The notes beneath the pieces are model-generated. The model was not told where the DNA came from. It was given only the letters and a program-made list of their open reading frames with translations, and made no database searches. A stretch of DNA of 34,163 nucleotides, from positions 1 through 34,163 of the forward strand of contig NZ_CABPRZ010000039.1 in the NCBI RefSeq assembly GCF_902459695.1. Direction: 5' to 3'. This document shows, in pieces, positions 17,405 through 27,147 of the stretch. Position numbers and translations under genes: made by a program. The stretch is from Pandoraea terrae (lineage in GTDB: Bacteria; Pseudomonadota; Gammaproteobacteria; Burkholderiales; Burkholderiaceae). The first letter of the stretch is position 1. Each line of letters begins with the position of its first letter.

Positions 17405-17498
17405 GGAGACGTGGCCGAGAGGTCGAAGGCACTCCCCTGCTAAGGGAGCATCTGGGCCAAAACCTGGATCGAGGGTTCGAATCCCTCCGTCTCCGCCA
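17405..17498 (+). tRNA. tRNA-Ser, anticodon GCU
   Basis: 94 nt including encoded CCA. Acceptor arms GGAGACG (17405-17411) and CGTCTCC (17488-17494), discriminator G. The anticodon stem CTCCC/GGGAG encloses loop CTGCTAA with anticodon GCT at 17439-17441, reading AGC/AGU. A long variable arm (class II) follows, then T arm GAGGG-TTCGAAT-CCCTC. A strong terminator follows 18 bases later, so it is a single-tRNA unit. Confidence 0.97.
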
Positions 17499-17516
17499 AG
17501 TCGCCTTGGCGGAACA

Positions 17517-17556
17517 CCCCCGGCTCTTCGCGGAGAGCCGGGGGTTTTTTCTTTTT
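17517..17556 (+). terminator. intrinsic terminator of tRNA-Ser
   Basis: Perfect 11-bp arms CCCCCGGCTCT (17517-17527) and AGAGCCGGGGG (17534-17544), 6-nt loop, then TTTTTTCTTTTT. A textbook rho-independent terminator. Confidence 0.92.
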
Positions 17557-17695
17557 GTGGTGCGCGCAATACGTTACAACGCCCGCGACGTTTGGCTGTG
17601 CACCCATTCGCAAATTCATCCGCTCTGCAAGGACATTGCCCCGCCCGCACGTCTCGCGGTAGCATGGCACTTTAACCCTGACGAGCGAGCACAAG

Positions 17696-18037
17696 ATGTC
17701 CATCATCACCACCGATTCCGGTCTGCAATACGAAGAACTGACCGAGGGTACCGGCGCGGTCGCAACGCCGGGCAGCACCGTCAGCGTGCATTACACCGGC
17801 TGGCTCACTGATGGCCGCAAATTCGATTCGAGCAAGGATCGCAACGAACCGTTCGCCTTCGCGCTCGGCGCAGGCATGGTCATTCGCGGCTGGGACGAAG
17901 GCGTGGCCGGCATGAAGGTCGGCGGCAAGCGCAAGCTGGTCATTCCGCCGGAACTTGGCTATGGCGCGCGTGGCGCCGGCGGTGTCATTCCGCCGAACGC
18001 GACACTGGTTTTCGAGGTTGAACTGCTGGACGTCTGA
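17696..18037 (+). CDS. FKBP-type peptidyl-prolyl cis-trans isomerase
   Basis: A single-domain FKBP of 113 residues without signal peptide. Motifs: [61 protein letters not shown] and [18 protein letters not shown], covering the hydrophobic active-site pocket (Tyr, Phe, Asp, Trp of the GW motif). It speeds proline isomerisation, probably in the cytoplasm. It is a stand-alone unit between the tRNA terminator and its own terminator 49 bases after the stop. Confidence 0.93.
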   Translation: MSIITTDSGLQYEELTEGTGAVATPGSTVSVHYTGWLTDGRKFDSSKDRNEPFAFALGAGMVIRGWDEGVAGMKVGGKRKLVIPPELGYGARGAGGVIPPNATLVFEVELLDV

Positions 18038-18085
18038 TAAGCATCGCGCCGCGCTGAACACACCGCGCGGCAAGCTTCCCGGACA

Positions 18086-18123
18086 CCCCCGGTGCCTCGC
18101 CCGCACCGGGGGTTTTGTTTTTT
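18086..18123 (+). terminator. intrinsic terminator of the FKBP gene
   Basis: Arms CCCCCGGTGC (18086-18095) and GCACCGGGGG (18103-18112), 7-nt loop, then TTTTGTTTTTT. Confidence 0.9.
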
Positions 18124-18185
18124 CTGATAGACGATCATCGGCGGCCCGCCTCACAAGGGCGAATCGTCAAAGGAGTGTTGTCGAC

Positions 18186-19400
18186 GTGGCTGTTTCACGT
18201 TTCTGGTTTCCGTTATCGCTGGTGGCGTTTGAATTCGCCGTCTACATTTCCAACGACATGATCATGCCCGGCATGCCGCTCGTCACGCGCGAGTTCGGTG
18301 CATCGTCGGACCTGATCACGCTCGCGCTGACCGCCGCCATGCTCGGCAATGCCAGTCTGCAATGGCTGCTCGGACCGCTTGCCGATCGTTACGGCCGCCG
18401 CCGCGTGCTGCTCTCGGGGCTCGTCATGTTCATCCTGGCGTGCGTGGCCATGCACTGGGTACAGACCATGCCGCAATTCATCCTGCTGCGTTTCTTCCAG
18501 GGCATGGGCTGCTGTTTCGTATTGACGGTCGGTTATCCGACGGTGCACGAAGCGTTCGAAGAGAAGACCGCCATGCGCGTGATGGCGCTGATGGCCAACG
18601 TGTCGCTGCTCTCGCCATTGTTCGGGCCGCTGGCCGGCGCGGCCGTGGTGTCGGTGTGGCCGTGGCGCAGTATTTTCTGGTTGATCGCCGTCGTGGCGGT
18701 CATGTCGCTCATCGGCCTCTATCGCACGATGCCCGAGTTGTCGCGCCATGACCCGAAGGCGCTGGGTGCGCGCGCACTCTGGGACGGCTACCGCTTGCCG
18801 CTCAAGAGCGGCCGGTTCTGGCGCGGCGCCGTGTTGACCGGCATCGCCGTGACGCCGCTGCTGACGTGGATCGCGCTCGGCCCCGTATTCCTGATCGAAC
18901 GCGCGGGGCTCGGCCAGTTGCACTATGCCCTGTTGCAGGTGCCAGTGTTCGGCGCGCTGATCGCAGGCAACCTGATACTTGCGCGCCAGGTCGGCCGCTG
19001 GTCGAACGGCCGCCTGTTGGCGACGGGGGTGGCCGCCATGCTGATCGGCGCGGCCGTGTCCCTGATCGGCACGGTAATCCTCTCCCCGGGCTATCCGGCG
19101 CTGCTCGTCGGCACCTCGTTTCATGCGCTTGGCATGGGCCTGAGCTATGGCGTCGTGTACCGGCAGTCGCTGTTTGCCGTAGACAGCCCGAATCGCGCGA
19201 CGGTCGCGGGCATGCTGAGCATGATCACGATTGTCGTGGCGGTGGCCGAGATCGAAACCGTCAAGGTCGCTTATCTGGCCTTCGGCGATGCCGCGCTCGG
19301 GATCGGCGCGATGGCGGCTGCGGCGCTGGTGGCCGTGCTGGCGACGAATTTCGTGCCGCCGCCGACCCAGGACGCGCTCGCACAAACGCGCGGGGCGTGA
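18186..19400 (+). CDS. MdfA-like MFS multidrug efflux transporter
   Basis: A 404-residue, 12-helix major facilitator closely resembling E. coli MdfA (Cmr). Residues key to proton-coupled drug export are kept: the Glu and Asp of helix 1 (FEFAVYISNDMIMPGM; MdfA E26 and D34), LQWLLGPLADRYGRRRVLL as motif A, and the helix 4 Arg in LLRFFQGMGCCF (MdfA R112). Motif C region: LLSPLFGPLAGAAVV. The GTG start at 18186 was chosen for the AAAGGAG Shine-Dalgarno; upstream in-frame sequence overlaps the FKBP gene and terminator. Natural substrate not predictable. No regulator gene is adjacent. Confidence 0.9.
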   Translation: MAVSRFWFPLSLVAFEFAVYISNDMIMPGMPLVTREFGASSDLITLALTAAMLGNASLQWLLGPLADRYGRRRVLLSGLVMFILACVAMHWVQTMPQFILLRFFQGMGCCFVLTVGYPTVHEAFEEKTAMRVMALMANVSLLSPLFGPLAGAAVVSVWPWRSIFWLIAVVAVMSLIGLYRTMPELSRHDPKALGARALWDGYRLPLKSGRFWRGAVLTGIAVTPLLTWIALGPVFLIERAGLGQLHYALLQVPVFGALIAGNLILARQVGRWSNGRLLATGVAAMLIGAAVSLIGTVILSPGYPALLVGTSFHALGMGLSYGVVYRQSLFAVDSPNRATVAGMLSMITIVVAVAEIETVKVAYLAFGDAALGIGAMAAAALVAVLATNFVPPPTQDALAQTRGA

Positions 19401-19417
19401 TCCGTTCGTCATGATGC

Positions 19418-19450
19418 AAAAAAAGCCAGCGGATGTTTCGCTGGCTTTTT
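19418..19450. terminator. bidirectional terminator between the MFS gene and fabI
   Basis: Arms GCCAGCG (19425-19431) and CGCTGGC (19439-19445), 7-nt loop. An A tract of 7 lies on the left and TTTTT on the right, so it can terminate both convergent genes. Confidence 0.85.
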
Positions 19451-19477
19451 CCTTGGTGGCGCAGGTGCGCGGTGCGC

Positions 19478-20278
19478 TTACCCCGCAGCGGCGACCGTCT
19501 CGCCCATGCCGCCGACAACCGTGTTGAAGCCTGCGTCGACGTAGGTGATCTCGCCCGTCATGCCGGCGGACAGGTCCGACAGCAGGAAGGCCGACACGTT
19601 GCCGACGTCTTCGATCGTGACGTTGCGGCGCAGCGGCGCATTGTGCTCGACGAAATCGAGAATCTTGCCGAAGCCCTTGATGCCCGAGGCGGCCAAGGTC
19701 TTGATCGGGCCGGCGGACACGCCGTTCACGCGAATGCCGCGCGGGCCCAGTGACGTCGCGAGATAGCGCACGCTGGCTTCGAGCGCAGCCTTGGCGAGGC
19801 CCATCGTGTTGTAGTTCGGCACGACACGCTCGGCGCCCAGGTAGGTGAGCGTGAGCAGCGCGGCGCGCTCCGACAGCATCGGCAGGGCGGCCTTCGCCAG
19901 CGCCGGGAAGCTGTAGGCCGAGATGTCGTGCGCGATGCGGAACGCTTCGCGCGACAGGCCGTCGAGGAAATCGCCGGCGATGGCTTCGCGCGGCGCAAAG
20001 CCGATCGAGTGGACGAGGCCGTCGAGTTTGTCCCAATGCTGGCCCAGTTGCGCGAAGCAGGCCGTAATCTGCTCGTCGCTGCCGACGTCGCATTCCAGCA
20101 CGATCTTGCTGCCGAATTCTTGAGCGAAGCCCTCGACGCGCTCCTTGAAGCGCTCGCCAACATAGGTGAAGGCCAGTTCTGCGCCTTCGCGCTTGCACGC
20201 GGTGGCGATGCCGTAAGCGATCGAACGGTTCGACAGCAGGCCGGTGATCAGGATTCGTTTGCCAGTCAGGAAAGCCAT
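19478..20278 (-). CDS. fabI: enoyl-[acyl-carrier-protein] reductase (NADH) FabI
   Basis: Reduces trans-2-enoyl-ACP, the last step of each fatty acid elongation round. 266 residues. Rossmann start [37 protein letters not shown], then [10 protein letters not shown], and the catalytic stretch [30 protein letters not shown] with both tyrosines and the lysine in the Y-x6-Y-x6-K arrangement. [13 protein letters not shown] follows. ATG 20278 (MAFLTGKR) is the conserved start; 13 more in-frame residues upstream lack homology. It is the target of triclosan-type inhibitors in this family, and the usual binding-site residues look unaltered. Confidence 0.95.
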   Translation of the reverse strand: MAFLTGKRILITGLLSNRSIAYGIATACKREGAELAFTYVGERFKERVEGFAQEFGSKIVLECDVGSDEQITACFAQLGQHWDKLDGLVHSIGFAPREAIAGDFLDGLSREAFRIAHDISAYSFPALAKAALPMLSERAALLTLTYLGAERVVPNYNTMGLAKAALEASVRYLATSLGPRGIRVNGVSAGPIKTLAASGIKGFGKILDFVEHNAPLRRNVTIEDVGNVSAFLLSDLSAGMTGEITYVDAGFNTVVGGMGETVAAAG

Positions 20279-20352
20279 GGATGCTCCGAAAATCAAATGC
20301 GGGTGGCCAATTGCCAAGTGGCGCGCATTGTCTCATAAACCGGCGGCCGGAC

Positions 20353-21141
20353 TCAAAGGCGGTCCTTCGCCGAGGCGTGCGCATCGGCGTAATATTCGCG
20401 TTCCCAGCGTTCGTGATTGGCTTTGGCCTGCTGCAGCTCCGGCGTCAGCGGCGCACAGGCCAGCAGCGCCTTGTTCAGCCAGCGCATCGGCGCCCGGCAC
20501 GGCCGCTCGAAGTCGACGAACAGGACGACGCGTGTTTCAGGCGTGTCATTGTGCACTTGATGGGGGTAGGCGTCATCGAACACGACGGCGCGGCCGGCTT
20601 GCCAATGATAGGGCGTGCCGTCGATTTCGATCCAGCAGCGATCGCTTGCGGCCGGCACCCGTAATGCCAGGTGCAGGCGCAGGACGCCGTTGTATGGGCC
20701 GCGATGCAGCGGAATGTGTTTACCTGGCGACAGGATCGAGAAGAATGCGGTGCGCAACCCGGGGATGCCTTCGAGCGCCTTGGCGGTTGCCGGACAGCGC
20801 GCCAGGTTCCGCTGCGCGCGCAAGCCGTAGCCGAGGAACACGAACGTCTGCCATTGATCGTCCTGCGTAATCGTGCCGACGTCGGGCGAAATCTCGTGGA
20901 ACGCCGGCAAGCGCCCCGGATTGGCCAACACGGCGGACAGTTCTGCCTGAATCTCCGGTGCTTGTGCTTCCAGCGTGGCGACCCAGGGAAACAGCGCATT
21001 GTCGAAAATCGGCCGGTCGCCCACGAGCGAGGCGCGTGCGATTCGGCGCTGCGCGGCTTCAACGAAGCGGAAGAATCCTCTGATAAGCCAGCGCGGCAGG
21101 GCGCGGGACGAGGCTTGCAGGGTGGTGCGCGACGCAGTCAA
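20353..21141 (-). CDS. LpxO-like aspartyl/asparaginyl beta-hydroxylase family dioxygenase
   Basis: Fe(II)/2-oxoglutarate dioxygenase related to LpxO, which 2-hydroxylates a lipid A acyl chain. 262 residues from a TTG at 21141, placed 6 bases after GGAGG (21148-21152). No ATG fits, and the much longer in-frame stretch upstream is antisense to yejA. The N-terminus is basic and amphipathic (ALPRWLIRGFFRFVEAAQRRI). Core: FFSILSPGKHIPLHRGPYNGVLRLHLALRVP with the first iron His and 2-oxoglutarate Arg, then WQAGRAVVFDDAYPHQVHNDTPETRVVLFVDFERP with the second His. The substrate (lipid A or protein) cannot be decided from sequence. Divergent from yejA. Confidence 0.85.
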   Translation of the reverse strand: MTASRTTLQASSRALPRWLIRGFFRFVEAAQRRIARASLVGDRPIFDNALFPWVATLEAQAPEIQAELSAVLANPGRLPAFHEISPDVGTITQDDQWQTFVFLGYGLRAQRNLARCPATAKALEGIPGLRTAFFSILSPGKHIPLHRGPYNGVLRLHLALRVPAASDRCWIEIDGTPYHWQAGRAVVFDDAYPHQVHNDTPETRVVLFVDFERPCRAPMRWLNKALLACAPLTPELQQAKANHERWEREYYADAHASAKDRL

Positions 21142-21318
21142 CGGCAACCTCCGAAGTCGGCAAATGGGGCGCGGCGGCCAGCGGCACTGCATTCCGATGC
21201 AGCGTTTGCCAGCCTTTTGGGTACAATTGTCGCGCGGTCTGTCCTTCGCGCCAAGCATTGGCGAGGGTTTCCGGCCAGCCGATTCGGCGATTGGGCGCCG
21301 TTTGGACACAGGAGACGC

Positions 21319-23160
21319 ATGAAAGCGCGCGAGTTTCGCATTCCTCTGCTGGTGCTGGCCCTCGTGGCCGCCACACTGCCCTGCGCGCATGCCAAATACG
21401 CCATTGCCCAGTATGGCGAGCCCAAGTATCCCGAGGGTTTCACGCATTTCGACTACGTCAACCCCGACGCGCCCAAGCGCGGCACGCTGACGCTGGCCAA
21501 TCCCGATCGCCGCACCAGCTTCGACAAGTTCAATCCGTTCACCCTGCGTGGCGTGGCTGCGCCCGGTGTGTCGAGCCTGATGTTCGAGACGCTCGCGACC
21601 GGCAGCGCCGACGAGACGTCGAGCGCTTACGGACTGCTGGCCGACGATATCGATGTCGCCGCGGACGGCCTGTCCGTCACGTTCCATATCAATCCGGCGG
21701 CGCGCTTCTCGAACGGCGACCCGGTGACGGCGTCTGACGTCAAGTATTCGTTCGACACGCTGATGAGCCCGCAGGCTGCCCCTAACTTCAAGGTGCTGTT
21801 CGGCGATGTGACCGGCGCGAAGGTCGTCGACACGATGCGTGTGCGTTTCGATTTCAAGCTGAAAAATCCCGAGTTGCCTCTGTTGGTCGGCGGGTTGCCG
21901 GTGTTCTCGCCGAAGTGGGGCATGGGTGCAGGCGGCAAGCGCACGCCGTTCGACAAGTTGACGTTCGAAGCGCCGATCGGCAGCGGTCCGTATCTGATCG
22001 AGACGTTCGACGCGGGCCGGCGGATCGTCTTCCGGCGCAACCCGAAATACTGGGGGGCAAATTTGCCGGTGCGGCGCGGCACCAACAACTTCGAGCGCAT
22101 TGTCTACAAGATGTACAGCGACGACGTGGCGCGGCTCGAAGCGTTCAAGGCGGGCGAGTTCGATGCGACCGTCGAATATCGGGCGCGCAGTTGGGTGCGC
22201 AGCTACGTGGGCAAGAAGTTCCGCAATGGCGAACTGATCAAGAAGGCGTTCGAGCATCACAACGGCGCGGGCATGCAGGGGTTCATCCCCAACCTGCGGC
22301 GGCCGATCTTCCAGGATGTGCGCGTGCGGCGTGCGCTTGACCTTGCGCTCGACTTCGACTGGCTCAACCGTCAACTCTTCTACAATCAGTACACCCGCAT
22401 CGACAGCTTCTTCGCCAACAGCGACCTGGCGGCGAAGGACATGCCGAGCGAGTCCGAGTTGAAACTGCTCGAACCGCTGCGCAAACAACTCGACCCGGCG
22501 GTATTCGGCCCGATGGTCAAGCAGCCGGAGACGGCGCCGCCAAGCAGCTTGCGCGATAATTTGCGGCAGGCGCGCGAACTGCTGGCACAAGCCGGCTGGA
22601 CGTATCGCGACGGCGCCTTGCGCAATGCTCGCGGCGAGCCGTTCCGCTTTGAGCTTCTTGACGACGGTGGCGCGATGGGGCCGGTCATCTCGGCCTTCGC
22701 GCGCAATCTGGCCAAGCTCGGCATCGAAGTGCAGGCGCGTCAGACCGACTATGCGCTGTACCAGAAGCGTCTTGAAGTCTTCGACTACGACATGATCATC
22801 TTGCGGTATCCCGATTCACAGTCGCCGGGCTCGGAACTGTTCGACCGTTTTGGCAGCAAGTCGGCCGATATCGAAGGATCGGACAACATCATGGGCGTGA
22901 AGTCCCCAGCCGTCGATGCGCTGGTTGCCAATCTCGTGCGCGCCCGCACCCGCGAGGCGCTGGAGGCCGGCGCACATGCGCTCGACCGCGTGTTGATGCA
23001 TGGTTACTACGCCATCCCGCAATGGCTGTCGACGACGCATCGCATCGCGTATCGCAGTACGCTGCGGTATCCGGCGACGCTGCCGCGCTACTACACGGCC
23101 GAGGGCTGGCTCGTCTCGACCTGGTGGGACGGCGCCCCGGCACAGGACAAACGACCATGA
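21319..23160 (+). CDS. yejA: peptide ABC transporter, periplasmic binding protein YejA
   Basis: Extracellular solute-binding protein family 5, 613 residues. Signal peptide MKAREFRIPLLVLALVAATLPCAHA, then the YejA-typical start KYAIAQYGEPKYPEGFTHFDYVNPDAPKRG. Family-5 hallmarks: NPAARFSNGDPVTASDVKYSFDTL, APIGSGPYLIETFDAGRRIVFRRNPKYWG and QDVRVRRALDLALDFDWLNRQLF. In E. coli YejABEF imports oligopeptides and microcin C. ATG 21319 has a GGAG Shine-Dalgarno (21311-21314). First gene of yejABEF; the operon is complete and in the E. coli order. A TACAAT at 21222-21227 is a possible -10. Confidence 0.93.
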   Translation: MKAREFRIPLLVLALVAATLPCAHAKYAIAQYGEPKYPEGFTHFDYVNPDAPKRGTLTLANPDRRTSFDKFNPFTLRGVAAPGVSSLMFETLATGSADETSSAYGLLADDIDVAADGLSVTFHINPAARFSNGDPVTASDVKYSFDTLMSPQAAPNFKVLFGDVTGAKVVDTMRVRFDFKLKNPELPLLVGGLPVFSPKWGMGAGGKRTPFDKLTFEAPIGSGPYLIETFDAGRRIVFRRNPKYWGANLPVRRGTNNFERIVYKMYSDDVARLEAFKAGEFDATVEYRARSWVRSYVGKKFRNGELIKKAFEHHNGAGMQGFIPNLRRPIFQDVRVRRALDLALDFDWLNRQLFYNQYTRIDSFFANSDLAAKDMPSESELKLLEPLRKQLDPAVFGPMVKQPETAPPSSLRDNLRQARELLAQAGWTYRDGALRNARGEPFRFELLDDGGAMGPVISAFARNLAKLGIEVQARQTDYALYQKRLEVFDYDMIILRYPDSQSPGSELFDRFGSKSADIEGSDNIMGVKSPAVDALVANLVRARTREALEAGAHALDRVLMHGYYAIPQWLSTTHRIAYRSTLRYPATLPRYYTAEGWLVSTWWDGAPAQDKRP

Positions 23161-23222
23161 CGCGTCTTGACTTGCCCATCGATTCACGTCGGTTGCCGTG
23201 CTCGCAAGGGAGGGCATAAGCC

Positions 23223-24284
23223 ATGTGGGCCTACATTCTCAAACGCCTGCTCATCATGATTCCGACGCTGCTCGGCGTCATCACGCTGACGTTCGTGGTC
23301 ATCCAGTTTGTCCCCGGTGGTCCCGTTGAGCAGTTGGTGCTCGAACTCAAGGGGCGTGGCGCAGGCGGCGGGGGCGGCGGCGAGGCGAGCGGCGGAGGCG
23401 GCGACTATCGCGGCCGGCGCGGCGTCGATGCGCAGCAGCTCGAGCAGATCAAGGCGCTCTACGGGTTCGACAAGTCGCCGCTGGAGCGCTACTGGCTCAT
23501 GCTCAAGCGCTTCGCGCGCTTCGACCTTGGTCAAAGCTACTTTCATCATCAGAGCGTGTGGTCGCTGATCGTCTCGAAGCTGCCGGTGTCGATCTCTATC
23601 GGGCTATGGACTTTCTTCCTGACGTATCTGATATCGGTGCCGTTGGGCATCGCCAAGGCGGTGCGCAACGGCTCGCGTTTCGACGCCGTATCGAGTCTGG
23701 TCGTGCTGGTCGGCTACGCCATCCCGGGTTTTGTGCTGGGCGTGTTGATGCTGGTGCTGTTCGGCGGCGGTACGTTCTGGCAACTGTTTCCGTTGCGCGA
23801 GTTGACGTCGGACAATTGGGCCGATCTGAGCTGGCCCGGGAAAATCCTCGACTACCTGTGGCACATCACGTTGCCGGTGACGGCATCGGTCGTCGGCAGC
23901 TTCGCGGTCGTGACGATGCTGACGAAAAACGCCTTCCTTGACGAGATCCGCAAGCAGTATGTGCTGACGGCGCGCGCCAAGGGTTTGTCCGAGCGCAAGG
24001 TGCTCTTCAAACACATCTTCCGCAACGCGCTGATTCCGCTTGTCACCGGATTTCCTGCGGCGTTTGTGGGCGCGTTCTTTGCGGGCAGTCTGCTCATCGA
24101 GACGCTGTTCTCGCTCGACGGCCTCGGCCGCCTCTCGTATGAATCGGTCCTGCGCCGCGACTATCCCGTGGTGCTCGGCTCCCTGTACCTGTTCACGTTG
24201 ATCGGCCTGGTGACGAAACTCGTTTCGGACCTGTGCTACGTGCTGGTCGACCCGCGCATTCAATTCGAACGACTGGAGCATTGA
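23223..24284 (+). CDS. yejB: peptide ABC transporter permease YejB
   Basis: 353 residues of the DppB-type permease family. Membrane helix 1 is IPTLLGVITLTFVVIQFVPGG. A periplasmic loop includes a glycine-rich insert (roughly residues 43-65, then DYRGRRGVD), also present in simpler form in E. coli YejB. The remaining helices carry the EAA loop RAKGLSERKVLFKHIFRNAL that contacts the ATPase. It starts 62 bases after yejA; the next gene begins one base after its stop. Confidence 0.93.
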   Translation: MWAYILKRLLIMIPTLLGVITLTFVVIQFVPGGPVEQLVLELKGRGAGGGGGGEASGGGGDYRGRRGVDAQQLEQIKALYGFDKSPLERYWLMLKRFARFDLGQSYFHHQSVWSLIVSKLPVSISIGLWTFFLTYLISVPLGIAKAVRNGSRFDAVSSLVVLVGYAIPGFVLGVLMLVLFGGGTFWQLFPLRELTSDNWADLSWPGKILDYLWHITLPVTASVVGSFAVVTMLTKNAFLDEIRKQYVLTARAKGLSERKVLFKHIFRNALIPLVTGFPAAFVGAFFAGSLLIETLFSLDGLGRLSYESVLRRDYPVVLGSLYLFTLIGLVTKLVSDLCYVLVDPRIQFERLEH

Positions 24285-24285
24285 T

Positions 24286-25407
24286 TTGGCCCGCTCGCCC
24301 CTCTCCACGACGGCCGCAGATCGCTTGCCATCGACGTCCGCGTCCGCCGGCGCGCGGCGCGCGATGTCGCCGGGCCGCCGCACCTGGCGGCGCTTCCGTC
24401 AGAACAAGCTCGGCTACTGGAGCCTTGTCGCGTTCGTCGTCGTATTCGGCATCAGCCTCTTTGCCGAACTGATTGCCAACGATAAGCCCTGGGTGGTGCG
24501 TTACGACGGACATTGGTATTTCCCGCTTGTGAAGACGTATCCAGAATCGGTCTTCGGCGGTGATTTCCCGACGCAGGCGGATTATCTCGACCCGTTCATC
24601 GAGAAACGCATCCGTGAAGGCGACAACTTCGCGATTTATCCGCCGGTGCGCTATCACTACGACACGATCAACTACTTCGCGAAGTCGCCCAACCCGGCGC
24701 CGCCGTCGGCCGATAACTGGCTCGGCACCGACGACCGCGGCCGCGATGTGTTCTCGCGGCTGCTATACGGCTTCCGTCTGTCGGTCATCTTCGCGCTGGC
24801 GCTTACCATCACCGGCACGCTGCTGGGCATGCTGGCGGGCGCGGTGCAGGGTTTCTTCGGCGGGCGCATCGATCTTGTCGCGCAACGCCTGATCGAGATC
24901 TGGGGATCGTTGCCGGAGCTGTACCTGCTGATCATCTTCGCGTCGATCTTCGAGCCGAGCCTGTGGCTGTTGTTCCTGCTGCTGTCGCTGTTCGGATGGA
25001 TCGGGCTGTCGGACTACGTGCGCGCGGAGTTCCTGCGCAACCGTCAGCTCGATTACGTGCGCGCCGCGCGGGCAATGGGCCTGTCGAACTGGCAGATCAT
25101 CCGCCGGCACGTGTTGCCGAACAGCATGACGCCGGTCATCACGTTCCTGCCATTCCGCATGAGCGGCGCGATTCTCGCGTTGACGAGTCTCGATTTTCTG
25201 GGCCTGGGGGTGCCGCCGCCGACGCCGAGCCTCGGGGAGCTGCTCGCGCAAGGCAAGGCCAATCTCGACGCCTGGTGGATCTCGCTGGCGACGTTCGCCG
25301 TGCTGGTCATCTCGCTTTTGCTGCTGACGTTCATGGGCGATGCCCTGCGTAACGCGCTCGATACACGCATCGCGGATCGCCAGGCCGCGGGGGGAGGGGT
25401 GCTATGA
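24286..25407 (+). CDS. yejE: peptide ABC transporter permease YejE
   Basis: 373 residues from the TTG at 24286, one base after the yejB stop; ATG 24364 (MSPGRRTWRRF) would remove a poorly conserved 26-residue head and is a fair alternative. RRFRQNKLGYWSLVAFVVVFGISLFAELIAN is the first membrane helix, then a large periplasmic loop. DNWLGTDDRGRDVFSRLLYGFRLS is the DppC-type signature, and the EAA loop is RAARAMGLSNWQIIRRHVLPNSM. Its stop overlaps the yejF start (ATGA). Confidence 0.93.
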   Translation: MARSPLSTTAADRLPSTSASAGARRAMSPGRRTWRRFRQNKLGYWSLVAFVVVFGISLFAELIANDKPWVVRYDGHWYFPLVKTYPESVFGGDFPTQADYLDPFIEKRIREGDNFAIYPPVRYHYDTINYFAKSPNPAPPSADNWLGTDDRGRDVFSRLLYGFRLSVIFALALTITGTLLGMLAGAVQGFFGGRIDLVAQRLIEIWGSLPELYLLIIFASIFEPSLWLLFLLLSLFGWIGLSDYVRAEFLRNRQLDYVRAARAMGLSNWQIIRRHVLPNSMTPVITFLPFRMSGAILALTSLDFLGLGVPPPTPSLGELLAQGKANLDAWWISLATFAVLVISLLLLTFMGDALRNALDTRIADRQAAGGGVL

Positions 25408-26999
25408 GCGAACCGCTGTTGCAGCTCGACCAATTGTCGGTGCGATTTGGCGACACCGAGGCCGTGCGCGATGTGTCGCTTGCGATTTCGCGCGGCGAAC
25501 GCGTCGCGCTGGTCGGCGAATCGGGCTCGGGCAAGAGCGTGACCGCCCTCGCGATCTTGCGGCTGTTGCAGGACGCGGAGATTCGTGGCCGCGTCCTGTT
25601 CGACGGCCGCGATCTTGCGACGTTGTCCGAGCGTCACATGCGGGGCCTGCGCGGCAACGACATCGCGATGATCTTCCAGGAGCCGATGACGGCGCTCAAT
25701 CCGCTCTACACCATCGGTGAGCAGATCGCCGAAACGTTGGCGCTGCACGACGGGCTGGATGCGAAAGCGGCCAACGCGCAGGCGGTCGAACTGCTGCGCC
25801 GAACGGGCATCCCGGAGCCGGAGCGACGTGTGGCGCATTTCCCGCATGAGCTGTCGGGCGGTCAGCGTCAGCGCGCGATGATCGCAATGGCGCTCGCGTG
25901 CCGGCCGAAACTGCTGTTGGCGGACGAACCCACGACCGCGCTCGACGTCACGATCCGCGCGCAGATCATCGAACTGCTGCTCGAGCTGCAGCGCGACGAA
26001 GCGGCGCGGCACGGCATGGCCGTGCTGCTCATCACCCACGATTTGAATCTGGTGCGGCGCTTCGCGCAGCGCGTGGCGGTGATGGAGCGCGGCGTGCTGG
26101 TCGAGTTTTCCGACACGGAGACGTTATTCGCGAATCCGCAGCATCCGTATACGCGGCGGCTGATCGACAGCCGTCCGCAGCGCGAGGTGCAGCCGGTAAT
26201 GCCGATCGCACCGGTGCTGCTCGAAGCCCGCGGCGTGGCGGTCGATTATCCGGTCGCCGGCGGCGGCATCAAAAGCTGGTTCAAGCGGGGAAGGTTCCGT
26301 GCCGTGCATCCGGTCGACCTGGCGCTGAAACAGGGGGAGACGCTCGGCGTCGTCGGCGAGTCGGGGTCGGGCAAGACAACACTAGCCATGGCCCTGCTGG
26401 GGCTGCAACGCGCAACCGAGGGCGAGATCGAGTTCCACGGCGAGCCGCTGGCGCAATTTCGTGGAAAGGCGAGGCGTACCTTGCGCTCGCGTATGCAGAT
26501 CGTATTTCAGGACCCCTTCGGCTCGCTGTCGCCGCGCATGACGATCGAGGCGATCGTCGGCGAGGGACTGGCGCTGCATCGTCCGCAGCTCGATGCCGAT
26601 GCGCGCCGCGCCCGGGTCGTCGATGTCCTGCGCGAAGTCGGTATCGACGCCCGCGTGTTGCACCGCTACCCGCATGAGTTCTCGGGCGGTCAGCGGCAGC
26701 GTATCGCGATTGCGCGCGCGCTCGTCGTCGACCCGCAGATTCTGGTGCTCGACGAACCCACCAGCGCGCTCGACGTGTCGATCCAGCAGCAGGTCCTTCA
26801 TCTGCTGGCGCAATTGCAGATCAAATACAACCTGAGTTATCTGTTCATCAGTCACGACCTCGCCGTCATGCGCGCCATGGCGCACCGGGTGCTGGTGTTC
26901 AAGGATGGGCATCTCGTCGAGGCAGGCGATACGGAATCGGTATTGTTCGCACCTCAGCATGCGTATACGCGTGAGTTGTTGGCGGCAGCCATGTTATGA
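25404..26999 (+). CDS. yejF: peptide ABC transporter ATP-binding protein YejF (two fused ATPase domains)
   Basis: 531 residues with two nucleotide-binding domains in tandem. Domain 1: Walker A GESGSGKS, signature LSGGQRQR, Walker [13 protein letters not shown]. Domain 2: Walker A GESGSGKT, signature FSGGQRQR, Walker [13 protein letters not shown]. Each is followed by an oligopeptide-transporter C-terminal segment ([17 protein letters not shown] and [12 protein letters not shown]). The fusion is normal for YejF and lets one protein energise YejB/YejE. Translationally coupled to yejE. Operon ends here; no clear terminator seen in the next 100 bases. Confidence 0.94.
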   Translation: MSEPLLQLDQLSVRFGDTEAVRDVSLAISRGERVALVGESGSGKSVTALAILRLLQDAEIRGRVLFDGRDLATLSERHMRGLRGNDIAMIFQEPMTALNPLYTIGEQIAETLALHDGLDAKAANAQAVELLRRTGIPEPERRVAHFPHELSGGQRQRAMIAMALACRPKLLLADEPTTALDVTIRAQIIELLLELQRDEAARHGMAVLLITHDLNLVRRFAQRVAVMERGVLVEFSDTETLFANPQHPYTRRLIDSRPQREVQPVMPIAPVLLEARGVAVDYPVAGGGIKSWFKRGRFRAVHPVDLALKQGETLGVVGESGSGKTTLAMALLGLQRATEGEIEFHGEPLAQFRGKARRTLRSRMQIVFQDPFGSLSPRMTIEAIVGEGLALHRPQLDADARRARVVDVLREVGIDARVLHRYPHEFSGGQRQRIAIARALVVDPQILVLDEPTSALDVSIQQQVLHLLAQLQIKYNLSYLFISHDLAVMRAMAHRVLVFKDGHLVEAGDTESVLFAPQHAYTRELLAAAML

Positions 27000-27147
27000 C
27001 CCGTCCCGGGTCCTCCGGGGCGATCTTCGCGTGAAATGACGCGTCCATGAATCTGCGCGCATCTCCGGGTATCGTCGGCCAAATCGCAAGCGCTTGATTG
27101 CTAATGAAAATTTTCTCGTTGCGCTGATTGTTTTTTTCTATTACCTT

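Noticed and set aside
17405-17498. tRNA-Ser as an integration site (attB) for a mobile element
   Set aside because: No integrase and no direct repeat of the tRNA 3' end was seen nearby, and flanking genes are conserved chromosome.
18213-20384. Very long reverse-strand open frame
   Set aside because: It runs antisense to the MFS gene and out of frame through fabI; its composition is Arg/His/Gln-rich as expected for a shadow in high-GC DNA, and both sense genes are clear.
21142-22590. Extension of the LpxO-like frame far upstream
   Set aside because: Antisense to yejA, no domain recognised, and a well-placed GGAGG-TTG start exists at 21141.
23360-23420. Glycine-rich insert in yejB as an anomaly
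   Set aside because: E. coli YejB also has a long glycine-containing loop at this position, so it is family-typical apart from length of the Gly run.
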